Shown here piece by piece: positions 43,901-52,068 of a stretch of DNA of 64,000 bases. Numbering within the stretch: position 1 is the stretch's first letter; each line of letters starts with the position of its first letter. Below the pieces are notes generated by a model. It saw only the letters and a program-made list of their open reading frames with translations. It did not search any database and was not told where the DNA came from. A program made the translations under genes and the position numbers. The DNA comes from RPQJ01 sp963712815 (GTDB taxonomy: Bacteria > Pseudomonadota > Gammaproteobacteria > Steroidobacterales > Steroidobacteraceae), in contig CAVQJL010000008.1 of assembly GCA_963712815.1 (NCBI GenBank), positions 868,001 through 932,000 of the forward strand. Reading direction: 5' to 3'.

Positions 43901-44647
43901 CTATCGGGACGGCAGCGTCGAGTAGCGCCGCCGCGAGAAGAGCTGGATGAACTCTCCGAACACGCGATTGCTCAAGGCCGTCGCCGCGGGCAGGTGGGTC
44001 CGCGTCGCCGCACGGATGCGTCCGATGCGTCGCGCGTCCCAGTACCGCTCGATCTCGCTGCGGCCCGAGGGTTGCCCGAGCCAGCGCGCGATCAGCGCGT
44101 CGTCGGCCTCGAGGTGGAATTGCAGCCCCCAGGCGCGCTCGCCGAGACGGTAGGCCTGGTTACGGCAGTTGCGCGTCCAGGCGAGCGGCACGCCGCCGGG
44201 CGGCGGCGCGAACGTGTAGGCGTGCCACTGGAACACGAACTGCGGCCGGTGCTCGAAGTGGCGGAACAGCGGGTCGTCGTGCGCCGCCGGCCGCGCGTGC
44301 AGGCGATACCAGCCGATCTCCGGGACCGGGTTCGGGCGCACCATGCCGCCCATCGCCGCGGCGAGCAGTTGCGCGCCGAGGCAGATCCCGAGCACGGGCC
44401 GCTCGAGCGCCATCGCCTCGCGGATCGCGGCCATCTCGAAGCGCAGGTGCGGCAGCTGGTCGGCCTGGTCCACGTTCATGGGCCCGCCGAGCACCACGAG
44501 GCCGTCGTAGCGTCGAAGGTCCGGCTCGGCGTGCGGCTCGCGGCCGAAGTTCACGTAGCGGATGCGCACGCCCGCCTCGCGCAGCAGCGGGTCGAGGTGG
44601 CCGAGCGGCTCGGTGGCGACGTGCTGGAAGACGAGCAGCTTGCGCAT
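43901..44647 (-). CDS. Class I glutamine amidotransferase-like protein
   Basis: A 248-aa stand-alone GATase1 domain resembling the GMP synthase glutaminase. YDGLVVLGGPMNVDQAD, nucleophile Cys89 in VLGICLGAQLLAAA, and the His/Glu pair in WGLQFHLEADD complete the triad. FVFQWHAYTF is typical of COG0518 proteins. The acceptor partner is not adjacent. It might hydrolyse gamma-glutamyl compounds such as those made by the ligase at 38.1 kb, but there is no direct evidence. The C-terminus (about 190-248) is Arg-rich. It is convergent with ilvA. Confidence 0.9.
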   Translation of the reverse strand: MRKLLVFQHVATEPLGHLDPLLREAGVRIRYVNFGREPHAEPDLRRYDGLVVLGGPMNVDQADQLPHLRFEMAAIREAMALERPVLGICLGAQLLAAAMGGMVRPNPVPEIGWYRLHARPAAHDDPLFRHFEHRPQFVFQWHAYTFAPPPGGVPLAWTRNCRNQAYRLGERAWGLQFHLEADDALIARWLGQPSGRSEIERYWDARRIGRIRAATRTHLPAATALSNRVFGEFIQLFSRRRYSTLPSR

Positions 44648-44760
44648 GGGGGTCGGCAGGCTCCGGCGGTCCCGGCTGCGGGGGAGTGGCGCGCAGATTG
44701 CCCGGTGCTACCGCTGCCGCGCAATAATCCCGGCCCCGATCGAGCCGCCGAGCCCAGGTG

Positions 44761-45648
44761 ATGCAAGATTCCTATGTACCGCGCCGAACGCCGCAGGCAT
44801 CCGACCTCGAGATCCGCGGTCTGCGCCACCACCTGACGCGCTGGCCCGGCACCGACCCCGAGCCCGTGTTCCTGCTGCACGGCTGGGCCGACACCGGCGA
44901 CACGTTCCAGTTCCTGGTCGATGCCTTGCCGGCGCACCGCAGCTTCATCGCGCCCGACCTGCGCGGCTTCGGCCGCAGCGAGTGGCCGGTCGAGGGCTAC
45001 TGGTTCCCGGACTATTTCGCCGACCTCGAGGCGCTGCTCGACCGGCTGGCACCCGGGATGCCCGTGACCCTCGTGGGCCACAGCATGGGCGGCAACATCG
45101 CGACGCTGTACGCGGGCATCCGCCCGGAGCGCGTGCGGCGGGTCGTGTGCATCGAGGGATTCGGACTCGCCCGCACACATCCGGAGCAGGCGCCGGCGCG
45201 CTATCGGGAGTGGCTCGCGCAGCTGCGCGAACCGCCCGCATTCGCGCGCTTTCCCTCGCTCGACGCCTTCACGCACCTGCTGGTGCGGCGCAATCCCCGG
45301 CTCCCGCCCGACCGTGCCGCCTTCATCGCAGCCGCCTGGACACACCCCCAGGCCGACGGCAGCGTCAGCGTACGTGCCGACCCGGCGCACAAGCGCGTCA
45401 ATGCGGTGCTGTACCGACGCGAGGAGGCGGAGGCCTGCTGGCGCGAGATCACCGCGCCGGTGCTGTACGTCGTGGCCGGCCAGTCGGACTTCCTGCCGCG
45501 CCTCGGGGAAGACGCCCGGCCGGAAACCATGGCGCGCCTCGTGAGTCGCCTCGAGCCCTGCGTCATTCCGGATGCAGGCCACATGGTGCACCACGAGCAG
45601 CCCGAGCGGCTGGCGGAGGAGATCGAGGCGTTCCTCGAGCGGCACTGA
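44761..45648 (+). CDS. Alpha/beta hydrolase
   Basis: A 295-aa canonical hydrolase: oxyanion HGWADTGDTF (40-49), nucleophile Ser108 in GHSMGG, an acid likely in VVAGQSDFLPR, and catalytic His in DAGHMVHHEQPERLA. The cap region (about 150-230) is helical. Substrate unknown (ester, lactone or epoxide). ATG at 44761 is directly preceded by GTG (44758); AGG lies just upstream. Divergent from the amidotransferase gene. Confidence 0.92.
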   Translation: MQDSYVPRRTPQASDLEIRGLRHHLTRWPGTDPEPVFLLHGWADTGDTFQFLVDALPAHRSFIAPDLRGFGRSEWPVEGYWFPDYFADLEALLDRLAPGMPVTLVGHSMGGNIATLYAGIRPERVRRVVCIEGFGLARTHPEQAPARYREWLAQLREPPAFARFPSLDAFTHLLVRRNPRLPPDRAAFIAAAWTHPQADGSVSVRADPAHKRVNAVLYRREEAEACWREITAPVLYVVAGQSDFLPRLGEDARPETMARLVSRLEPCVIPDAGHMVHHEQPERLAEEIEAFLERH

Positions 45649-45656
45649 GCCCGCGA

Positions 45657-45673
45657 CTCGCCGCTGCGGCGAG
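45657..45673 (+). terminator. Hairpin after the alpha/beta hydrolase gene
   Basis: CTCGCCG and CGGCGAG form a perfect 7-bp stem with loop CTG, nine bases after the hydrolase stop and just before the TATAAT element of the next gene. No U-tract follows. Confidence 0.45.
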
Positions 45674-45678
45674 CCCCC

Positions 45679-45684
45679 TATAAT
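45679..45684 (+). promoter_or_regulatory. Consensus -10 hexamer TATAAT
   Basis: A perfect sigma-70 -10 box 25 bases before the ATG at 45710, with an AGAGAG ribosome site between. A matching -35 is not visible in the overlapping hairpin DNA. It likely drives the TolB-like/TPR gene and the three small genes coupled to it. Confidence 0.5.
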
Positions 45685-45709
45685 CATCGGCGCAACCCAG
45701 AGAGAGCCG

Positions 45710-47383
45710 ATGACGTACGGCGCGCACAAGCTGCAGGAATGGTTCGCCGAGCTGCGGCGCCGCAAGGTTTTCCGCGTCGCGGCCGTGTATCTCGTGGCCG
45801 CGTGGCTTGCGATCCAGGTCGGCGACGCCGTGTTCGAGCCCATGGGCCTGCCGGCGTGGGCGTTCAAGCTCGTGATCGTGCTCGCGCTGCTCGGGTTCCC
45901 GATCGCCTGTGCGCTCGCCTGGGCGTTCGACGTTACGCCGCGCGGCATAGAGCGCACCGGGCCTGCGGGGGTCGAGACGGTGGATGCGCGGGCGTCGCCG
46001 GTATCGACGAGTGCGCCAACGCCCGCACCCCTTTCGCCACCGCCTGCGCCGCCCCCCGCGGCGGCCGCCGCCGCCGCGTCCGTCGCGATCCTGCCGTTCG
46101 CCGACCTGAGCCCGGCGCACGACCACGAATACTTCTGCGACGGTATTGCCGACGAGATCATCAACGCGCTGTGCTGCGTGCGCGGGCTGCGAGTGGCATC
46201 GCGCACCTCGTCGTTCCAGTTCAAGGGGAAAGCCGCCGACGTGCGCGAGATCGGCCGCGCGCTGAATGTCGGCGCGGTGGTCGAGGGCAGTGTGCGCAAG
46301 TCGGGCGAGCGCGTGCGCATCACCGCGCAGCTCGTCGGCGCCGCCGACGGCTACCACCTGTGGTCGGAGAGCTTCGATCGCGGGCTCGAGGACGTGTTCG
46401 CGACGCAGACGGAGATCGCGCAGAAGCTGGTGCGGGCGCTGCGCTTGTCGCTCACTCCGAACGAGGTCGGCCTGATGGAGCGGGGCGGCACGCGCAGTGC
46501 CGAGGCATACGACCTGTACCTGCGGGGACAGGCGTTGCTGCGCGACGGATCCGACACGGCGCTTCCCGAGGCGGCCGCGCTGTTCAGCCGCGCGGTGAAG
46601 GCGGATCCGCAGTTCGCGCAGGCGCACGCCGGGCTCGCCAACGCACTCGCCTACCAGGGTATCTGGGGGCTCGACGTCGACGCCGCCGACATAGAGAAGG
46701 CGCTGGCGGCGAGCCGCCGCGCCCTGGCGCTCGAGCCGCGCATGCCCGAGGCGTTCGTCGCGAAGGGCAACCTGCTGTTCCTGCAGGGCAAGACGGAGGA
46801 GGCGTTCGCCGCCTTCGAGGAGGCCATCCGCCTCAATCCGGCGTCCTACGAGGCCCACTATTTCTACGCGCGCGACCTGTTCTCGGCCGGACGCGCCGAG
46901 CAGGCCGTCCCGTACTACGAGGCGGCCGAGCGCCTGCGACCCGAGGAGTACCAGCCGCCGTCGATGCTGACCACCGCGTTGTACAGCCTCGGAAGACACG
47001 CAGAGGCGCGCGAGGTCATCGGGCGCGCGCAGCACGCGATCGATGCGCGGCTCGCGGTCGAGCCGGACGATACGCGTGCGTTGCACCTCGGGGCCGTGCT
47101 CGCGGCCCGGCAGGGGCAGGACGAGCGGGCACTGGCCTATGCCCACCGCGCCCTCGAGCTGCGGCCGGGCGAATTCGCGACGGCCTACAACGTCGCCTGC
47201 ACTTACGCTGTCCTCGGCCGGCGCGATGAGGCGCTCGACATGCTGGACCGGGCGGTGAGCACCGGTCGCGGCGACCTCGGCTGGATCGAGCACGATGCGG
47301 ACTTCGATTCGCTGCGCGGCGAGGCCCGGTTCGCGGCGATCGCGGCGCGACTGCACCGCAAGGGCGAGGAGACGCGCGAGTGA
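45710..47383 (+). CDS. TolB-like amino-terminal domain and TPR protein
   Basis: A 557-aa protein of the COG5616 type. A short cytoplasmic N-terminus (MTYGAHKLQEWFAELRRRKVFR) precedes two helices (about 23-75). An Ala/Pro linker follows, then a TolB-like domain (about 125-260; VAILPFADLSPAHDHEYFCDGIADEIINAL ... VEGSVRKSGERVRITAQLVGAADGYHLW). TPR repeats run from about 275 to the end (FSRAVKADPQFAQAHAGLANAL, FEEAIRLNPASYEAHYFYA). Such proteins often carry an adenylate cyclase or DNA-binding domain instead of the N-terminal helices; here there is none. The function is unclear, probably scaffold or sensor. It overlaps the next gene by four bases. Confidence 0.9.
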   Translation: MTYGAHKLQEWFAELRRRKVFRVAAVYLVAAWLAIQVGDAVFEPMGLPAWAFKLVIVLALLGFPIACALAWAFDVTPRGIERTGPAGVETVDARASPVSTSAPTPAPLSPPPAPPPAAAAAAASVAILPFADLSPAHDHEYFCDGIADEIINALCCVRGLRVASRTSSFQFKGKAADVREIGRALNVGAVVEGSVRKSGERVRITAQLVGAADGYHLWSESFDRGLEDVFATQTEIAQKLVRALRLSLTPNEVGLMERGGTRSAEAYDLYLRGQALLRDGSDTALPEAAALFSRAVKADPQFAQAHAGLANALAYQGIWGLDVDAADIEKALAASRRALALEPRMPEAFVAKGNLLFLQGKTEEAFAAFEEAIRLNPASYEAHYFYARDLFSAGRAEQAVPYYEAAERLRPEEYQPPSMLTTALYSLGRHAEAREVIGRAQHAIDARLAVEPDDTRALHLGAVLAARQGQDERALAYAHRALELRPGEFATAYNVACTYAVLGRRDEALDMLDRAVSTGRGDLGWIEHDADFDSLRGEARFAAIAARLHRKGEETRE

Positions 47384-48030
47384 GCGGCGATCGATCCCCG
47401 GTGCTGCCGGCCGCGCTGCTGGCGCTGGTCGCCGTCGCGCTGGTCGCTTCGGGCATGCGGCCCCACGACCGGCTCACGTGGGTCCTCGAGGTGCTGCCGG
47501 TACTGATCGCGACACCGCTGCTCGTCGCCACGTACCGCCGCTTCCCGCTCACGCGGCTCGCCTACTGGCTCATCGGGCTGCACGCCCTGATCCTGATCCT
47601 GGGGGCCCACTACACGTACGCACGCGTGCCGCTCGGCTTCTGGCTGCAGGACGCCTTCGACCTCACCCGCAACCACTACGACCGCATCGGCCACCTGATG
47701 CAGGGCTTCGGGCCGGCGATCATCATCCGCGAGCTGCTCATCCGTACCTCGCCACTCGCGCCGGGCAAGTGGCTGTTCACTCTGGTGCTCTTCTCGGTGC
47801 TCGGCATCAGCGCCACCTACGAGCTCACGGAGTGGTGGGCGGCGCTCGCAGGAGGCGAGGCCGCCGGTGCATTCCTGGGCACGCAGGGCGACGTCTGGGA
47901 CACGCAGTGGGACATGTTCCTCGCCGGCTGCGGCGCGATCGCCGCGCAGCTCCTGCTCGCGCGGATGCACGACCGGCAACTCGCCTCGCTTGTCCCGGCC
48001 GTCCGGGGCAAGCTGGGACCACGCCCATGA
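47380..48030 (+). CDS. DUF2238 (YjdF-like) membrane protein
   Basis: A 216-aa protein with about six helices. The block DLTRNHYDRIGHLMQGFGPAIIIREL, then YELTEWWAALAGGEAAGAFLGTQGDVWDTQWDMFLAGCGA, is the DUF2238 signature, with conserved acidic and His residues that could bind a metal. The function is unknown. GTG at 47380 overlaps the preceding stop (GTGA), and its own stop overlaps the next ATG (ATGA), so it is part of a coupled four-gene unit. Confidence 0.88.
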   Translation: MSGDRSPVLPAALLALVAVALVASGMRPHDRLTWVLEVLPVLIATPLLVATYRRFPLTRLAYWLIGLHALILILGAHYTYARVPLGFWLQDAFDLTRNHYDRIGHLMQGFGPAIIIRELLIRTSPLAPGKWLFTLVLFSVLGISATYELTEWWAALAGGEAAGAFLGTQGDVWDTQWDMFLAGCGAIAAQLLLARMHDRQLASLVPAVRGKLGPRP

Positions 48031-48272
48031 GCCTGCGACGCAAAGTGCCGGTGACGTACCGCTGGGCCCGCCGCATCGCCGTGGCGCTGGTCGGGGGCAC
48101 CGTGTTGCTCGTGGGACTGGCGCTGATCGTGTTGCCCGGGCCGGCACTCGTGGTGATCCCCGTCGGGCTCGCCATCCTGGGCCTCGAGTTCGCCTGGGCA
48201 CGGGCCTGGCTGCGCAAGGTCAAGGAGCGGTCCTCACAGGTGGTTGCCTACTTCAGGATGGACAAGCAATGA
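48027..48272 (+). CDS. Small PGPGW-type membrane protein
   Basis: An 81-aa protein with one or two close helices (about 18-52). The motif LIVLPGPALVVIPVGLAILGLEFAWARAWL is that of the PGPGW transmembrane family. A basic N-terminus and a charged C-terminus (VKERSSQVVAYFRMDKQ) flank it. Function unknown. It is coupled by ATGA overlaps on both sides. Confidence 0.88.
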   Translation: MSLRRKVPVTYRWARRIAVALVGGTVLLVGLALIVLPGPALVVIPVGLAILGLEFAWARAWLRKVKERSSQVVAYFRMDKQ

Positions 48273-48724
48273 GCGAACCGTCCCGTTCGGACCCGCCCCT
48301 GCCGCCGGGCGCGAGTGCGTTGGGCTACGGTGGACTGGTGCCGTTCGTCGCCGCCGTGATCGGCATCGCCCTGCTCGACGGTGAACCGCGGGCGTTCGCG
48401 GCGCGCGCGCTCCTCACGTACGGCGCGGTGATCCTCTCCTTCCTCGGTGCGGTGCACTGGGGCCTGGTGCTCGCGCGGCCCGTGCCCGGGGCCCCGCGAC
48501 GGCTGCTCGCCGGCGTGCTTCCGGCGCTCGCGGGCTGGGTCGCGCTGTTGTTGCCGCAACGCCAAGGCCTCGCGCTGCTGGTCGTGGCGTTCGGCGCTTT
48601 CTGGCTGTACGAGCACCGCCAGCTCGGGGCGAGCATCCTGCCGGACGCGTACCTCGGTCTGCGCCGCAACCTGACCGTCGGCGTGTGCTCGCTCCTGGCG
48701 CTCGGGCTCATCGCGCTCGGTTGA
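48269..48724 (+). CDS. DUF3429 membrane protein
   Basis: A 151-aa protein with five short predicted helices. The core ASALGYGGLVPFVAAVIGIAL ... YGAVILSFLGAVHWGLVL matches DUF3429. Function unknown; the conserved FLGAVHWG segment carries a buried His/Trp pair. ATG at 48269 overlaps the preceding stop by four bases; it ends the coupled unit that starts with the TPR gene. Confidence 0.87.
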   Translation: MSEPSRSDPPLPPGASALGYGGLVPFVAAVIGIALLDGEPRAFAARALLTYGAVILSFLGAVHWGLVLARPVPGAPRRLLAGVLPALAGWVALLLPQRQGLALLVVAFGAFWLYEHRQLGASILPDAYLGLRRNLTVGVCSLLALGLIALG

Positions 48725-48749
48725 TGCGCGTGCACCGCCGCCTGCCGGC

Positions 48750-49988
48750 ATGAACGCGCCCGCCGACCCGCGCCGCGCGGTGCTGCGCAACCGCGACTTC
48801 ACGCGTTTCATCGCGGCGCGCTTCATCGCCACGCTCGCCGTGCAGATGCAGACCGTGGCGGTCGGCTGGCAGGTGTACGAGGTCACGCGCGATCCGCTCG
48901 ATCTCGGGCTCATCGGCCTGTCGCAGTTCCTGCCGTTCGTGCTGCTGATCCTGCCCGCCGGGCACCTCGCCGACAGCCGCGATCGCCGCCGCATCCTTGC
49001 CGCCTGCTTTGCGCTCGAGTGCCTGTGCGCGCTGCTGCTGCTCGCCTTCGCGGCGCGCGGGCTCGACTCGGCGCGGCCGGTGTTCGCGGTCATGGTGTTG
49101 TTCGGCGTGGCGCGAGCCTTCGCCATGCCGACGGGGCAGGCACTGCTGCCCAACCTCGTGCCGCGCGCCCAGTTCGGCACTGCGGTCGCGCTCAATTCCT
49201 CGACCTGGCAGGTGGCCACGATCGCGGGCCCCTCGCTCGGCGGCCTCGTGTACCTCGCAGGTCCGTCGGTCGTGTACGGCACGGTCGCGGCGCTGCTCGC
49301 TGCCTCGGTGCTGATGGTGCTCAGCCTGCGGGCGGGCGGGCGCAGCGAGGCGCGCTCCGCCGAGCCGCCCGGCTGGCACGCGCTGCTGTCGGGACTGCGC
49401 TTCGTGCGCTCGAAGCGGCTCGTGCTCGGCGCCATCTCGCTCGACCTGTTCGCCGTCCTGTTCGGCGGCGCGACGGCGCTGCTGCCGGTCTATGCGGCCG
49501 ACGTGCTGCAGGTCGGGCCCGCGGGCCTCGGGTGGCTGCGCACCGCGCCCGGCGTCGGCGCTGCGCTGTGTGGCATCGCGCTCGGCGTGCTGCCGATCTC
49601 GCGGCAGGTCGGGCGCTGGATGTTCGGCGGTGTGATCGTCTACGGGCTCGCGACGCTGGTGTTCGGCCTCTCGACGGTGCTGTGGCTGTCGCTGGTGGCG
49701 CTCGTGGTGATGGGTGCCGGCGACATGGTGAGCGTGTACGTGCGCCACCTGCTGGTGCAGCTCGAGACGCCGGACGACATCCGCGGCCGGGTGAGCGCGG
49801 TCAACGCCGTGTTCATCGGGGCCTCGAACGAGCTCGGCGAATTCGAGTCGGGCGTGACCGCGGCGTGGTTCGGCGCCGTGCCCGCCGTGATCGTGGGCGG
49901 CTGCGCCACGCTGCTCGTGGCGGGCGTGTGGTGGCGGCGCTTCCCGGAGCTCTCGCGCATGGACCGCTTCCCTGGCTCCGGGTCGTGA
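48750..49988 (+). CDS. MFS exporter (EntS-like MFS_3 family)
   Basis: A 412-aa 12-helix transporter. It begins NRDFTRFIAARFIATLAVQMQTVAVGWQVYEVTRDPLDLGLIG, the N-terminus of the EntS/MFS_3 branch, followed by HLADSRDRRRILAACF (loop 2-3 motif with D-R-R-R). DDIRGRVSAVNAVFIGASNELGEFESG is also typical. The substrate could be a siderophore, drug or other metabolite; no siderophore genes are near. Its stop lies 3 bases before the SOS box of the next gene, so the two are probably separate units. Confidence 0.92.
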   Translation: MNAPADPRRAVLRNRDFTRFIAARFIATLAVQMQTVAVGWQVYEVTRDPLDLGLIGLSQFLPFVLLILPAGHLADSRDRRRILAACFALECLCALLLLAFAARGLDSARPVFAVMVLFGVARAFAMPTGQALLPNLVPRAQFGTAVALNSSTWQVATIAGPSLGGLVYLAGPSVVYGTVAALLAASVLMVLSLRAGGRSEARSAEPPGWHALLSGLRFVRSKRLVLGAISLDLFAVLFGGATALLPVYAADVLQVGPAGLGWLRTAPGVGAALCGIALGVLPISRQVGRWMFGGVIVYGLATLVFGLSTVLWLSLVALVVMGAGDMVSVYVRHLLVQLETPDDIRGRVSAVNAVFIGASNELGEFESGVTAAWFGAVPAVIVGGCATLLVAGVWWRRFPELSRMDRFPGSGS

Positions 49989-49990
49989 CG

Positions 49991-50008
49991 ACTGTACGCA
50001 TGTACAGT
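49991..50008 (+). promoter_or_regulatory. LexA (SOS) box upstream of radical SAM gene
   Basis: ACTGTACGCATGTACAGT has CTG-N10-CAG (49992-49994 and 50005-50007) with perfect 7-base inverted arms ACTGTAC/GTACAGT and a trailing A, matching the gammaproteobacterial consensus TACTGTATATATATACAGTA at all invariant positions. It lies 12 bases before the start codon at 50020, where bound LexA would block transcription. Confidence 0.88.
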
Positions 50009-50019
50009 ATCCTGCCCCG

Positions 50020-51105
50020 ATGCGGCGAGAGGACAGGCACCAGGTCACCAAGGGGCGCGGGGCCGTCTCGAACCCCGGCGGACGCTTCGAGGCCACGCGC
50101 CTCGAGGCCGCCGACGACGGCTGGGGCAGCCTCGAGGAGCCGCCGCGCCGGCCCGAGACGCTGCTGATCGCCGACCGGCCGCGCCGGGCCATCAGCCGCA
50201 ACGACTCGCCCGACGTGCCGTTCGAGCAGTCGGTGAACCCCTACCAGGGCTGCGAGCACGGCTGCGTCTACTGCTTCGCGCGCCCGTCGCACGCCTACTG
50301 GAACCTCGGCGCCGGGCTCGACTTCGAGACGCGGATCTTCCACAAGCCGGGCCTCGCCTCGCTGCTCGCGCGCGAGCTCGGCGCACCCGGCTACGTCTGC
50401 AAGCCGATCAACCTCGGCGCAAACACCGATCCCTACCAGCAGGCCGAGCGCGAGCACCGCACGACCCGCGCGCTGCTCGAGGTGCTGCTCGTCCACCGGC
50501 ATCCCGTTACCGTCGTCACCAAGGGCGCGCTGATCCTTCGCGACCTCGACCTGCTCGCCGCGCTGGCCAAGCGTCGGCTGTGCTCGGTGGCCGTGAGCCT
50601 CACCACGCTCGACGACGATCTCAAGCGCGTGCTCGAGCCTCGGGCCGCCGCCCCGGGTGCCCGCCTGCGCGTCATCCGCGAGCTCGCCGCCGCCGGCGTG
50701 CCGGTCACGGTGCTGCTCGCGCCCGTCATCCCGGCACTGAACGACCACGAGCTCGAGGCCCTGGTCGCGGCGGCGGCCGAAGCCGGCGCGTCGAACGCCG
50801 CGTTCATGCCGCTGCGCCTGCCGCACGAGCTCGGCACGCTGTTCGAGCAGTGGCTGCGCGAGCATTACCCGCAGCGCGCCGATCGCGTGCTGAACCTGAT
50901 GCGCGAGCTGCGCGGGGGGCGCCTGAACGATCCGCGCTTCGGCCACCGCATGCGTGGCGCAGGTCCGTACGCGGCCCTGCTGTCCGCGCGGTTTGCCGCC
51001 GCGTGCCGCCGCAGCGGCCTCGGCAACGGGCGCGGCCCCGAACTCGACTGCAGCCAGTTCGTGGGGGACACGGAGGCTCCGCGCCAGGCCGATCTGTTCG
51101 GTTGA
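50020..51105 (+). CDS. Radical SAM protein of the PA0069/SplB-like family
   Basis: A 361-aa radical SAM enzyme. The [4Fe-4S]/SAM cysteines are C78, C82 and C85 (NPYQGCEHGCVYCFARPSH), the unusual C-x3-C-x2-C form with the NPYxGCxHGCxYC context of spore photoproduct lyase-like (COG1533) proteins. ICKPINLGANTDPYQ-type VCKPINLGANTDPYQQAE and SLTTLDDDLKRVLEPRAAAP follow the family. A LexA box directly upstream points to SOS induction and so to DNA repair or a damage response. The actual substrate is unknown. The last 20 residues end QADLFG. Confidence 0.92.
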   Translation: MRREDRHQVTKGRGAVSNPGGRFEATRLEAADDGWGSLEEPPRRPETLLIADRPRRAISRNDSPDVPFEQSVNPYQGCEHGCVYCFARPSHAYWNLGAGLDFETRIFHKPGLASLLARELGAPGYVCKPINLGANTDPYQQAEREHRTTRALLEVLLVHRHPVTVVTKGALILRDLDLLAALAKRRLCSVAVSLTTLDDDLKRVLEPRAAAPGARLRVIRELAAAGVPVTVLLAPVIPALNDHELEALVAAAAEAGASNAAFMPLRLPHELGTLFEQWLREHYPQRADRVLNLMRELRGGRLNDPRFGHRMRGAGPYAALLSARFAAACRRSGLGNGRGPELDCSQFVGDTEAPRQADLFG

Positions 51106-51148
51106 ATCGCCCCCGGCCCCCGCAACACGCCTGCCGGAATGCGTGGCG

Positions 51149-51154
51149 TATACT
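51149..51154 (+). promoter_or_regulatory. -10-like hexamer TATACT before the envelope-system gene cluster
   Basis: TATACT lies 27 bases before ATG 51182, a fitting place for the promoter of the ten-gene unit that begins there. No convincing -35 at 16-18 bases. It is the best candidate in the 76-base gap after the radical SAM gene. Confidence 0.4.
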
Positions 51155-51181
51155 CGAATCGGACTGCAAACGGGTGGCGTC

Positions 51182-51973
51182 ATGACACTCACTCTCAGCG
51201 ACATGCACAGGCGGACCGCCGCAAGGCGGCGCTCCGCGCTCGGCCTCGGTGCGCTCACCGTGCTCGCTGCGGGCTGCATGACGGCCAAGGTGGACGAGAC
51301 GCGCCAGGTGGCCGCCGCCATCGAGGCCAACGAGTCCATCGTGGTGCTGAAGAAGCCGCAGCTCGAGGGCCTCGGCACCGAGGAGAAATTCCTCGACTGC
51401 CTGCAGGAAAACCTCGGCGGCGAGCTCGTGCACCCCGAGGACGGCCAGACCGCGAAGACCGCCAAGGCGAAGGACGTCGTGCCGTTCAAGATCTACGGCG
51501 AGCAGCAGTTCGCCGACGCGCTGTTCCCGTGGTTCGAGCCGAGCACCGCGCCGGCCAATGCGGCGGGGCTGAAGTCGGTGCTCGAGCGGCCGGGCGTGAG
51601 CGAGCGCCTCGAGCAGATCGGCGTGCGCTACGTCGTCTGGCTCGACGGCAACACGCGCAAGACCGACGGCGGCGGCAGCATCGCCTGCGCGATCGGCCCG
51701 GGCGGTGGCGGCTGCTTCGGCGTGGGCTGGTGGGAGAAGCAGTCCGGCTACGTCGCCACGGTGTGGGACTTGCGGAGCGGCTCCGAGCTCGGCTCGGTCA
51801 GCACGGACGTCACCGGCACCTCGGTGCTGATCGGCGCCGTGGCGCCCATCCCGATCATCACGCCGGTGCAGCGCACGGCCTGCAACCGCCTGGCCGACCA
51901 GTTGCGGTCGTTCCTGGTCGGTGACGACCTGGCGGGTGGCGGTGCTGCCGTGGCAGCCGGGCCCGGCGGGTAG
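51182..51973 (+). CDS. Predicted lipoprotein, first gene of the envelope cluster
   Basis: A 263-aa protein. The signal peptide is long and Arg-rich (HRRTAARRRSALGLGALTVL) and ends LAAGC with lipid Cys32; ATG at 51203 is an alternative start. The mature part has an alpha/beta core (about 45-110, ANESIVVLKKPQLEGLG ... FLDCLQENLGGEL). A region VRYVVWLDGNTRKTDGGGSIACAIGPGGGGCFGVGWWEKQSGYVATVWDLRS follows, with Gly-rich loop and paired Cys. No family recognised. LexA box and radical SAM gene upstream seem unrelated. It is followed 95 bases later by another lipoprotein gene. Confidence 0.85.
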   Translation: MTLTLSDMHRRTAARRRSALGLGALTVLAAGCMTAKVDETRQVAAAIEANESIVVLKKPQLEGLGTEEKFLDCLQENLGGELVHPEDGQTAKTAKAKDVVPFKIYGEQQFADALFPWFEPSTAPANAAGLKSVLERPGVSERLEQIGVRYVVWLDGNTRKTDGGGSIACAIGPGGGGCFGVGWWEKQSGYVATVWDLRSGSELGSVSTDVTGTSVLIGAVAPIPIITPVQRTACNRLADQLRSFLVGDDLAGGGAAVAAGPGG

Positions 51974-52068
51974 CGTTGAACCATCGTCCCGGCGCCTTGA
52001 TCCAAGATCATCGAGGAGCACCGCGGCGGGCCGCGCCGGGGCACTCGGCATTGACGGAGAATCGCCAG

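Noticed and set aside
51990..52015. TTGATCCAAGATCAT as an FNR box
   Set aside because: The half-sites TTGAT and ATCA are separated by five rather than four bases and the second half-site ends in T; it lies between two genes of one operon.
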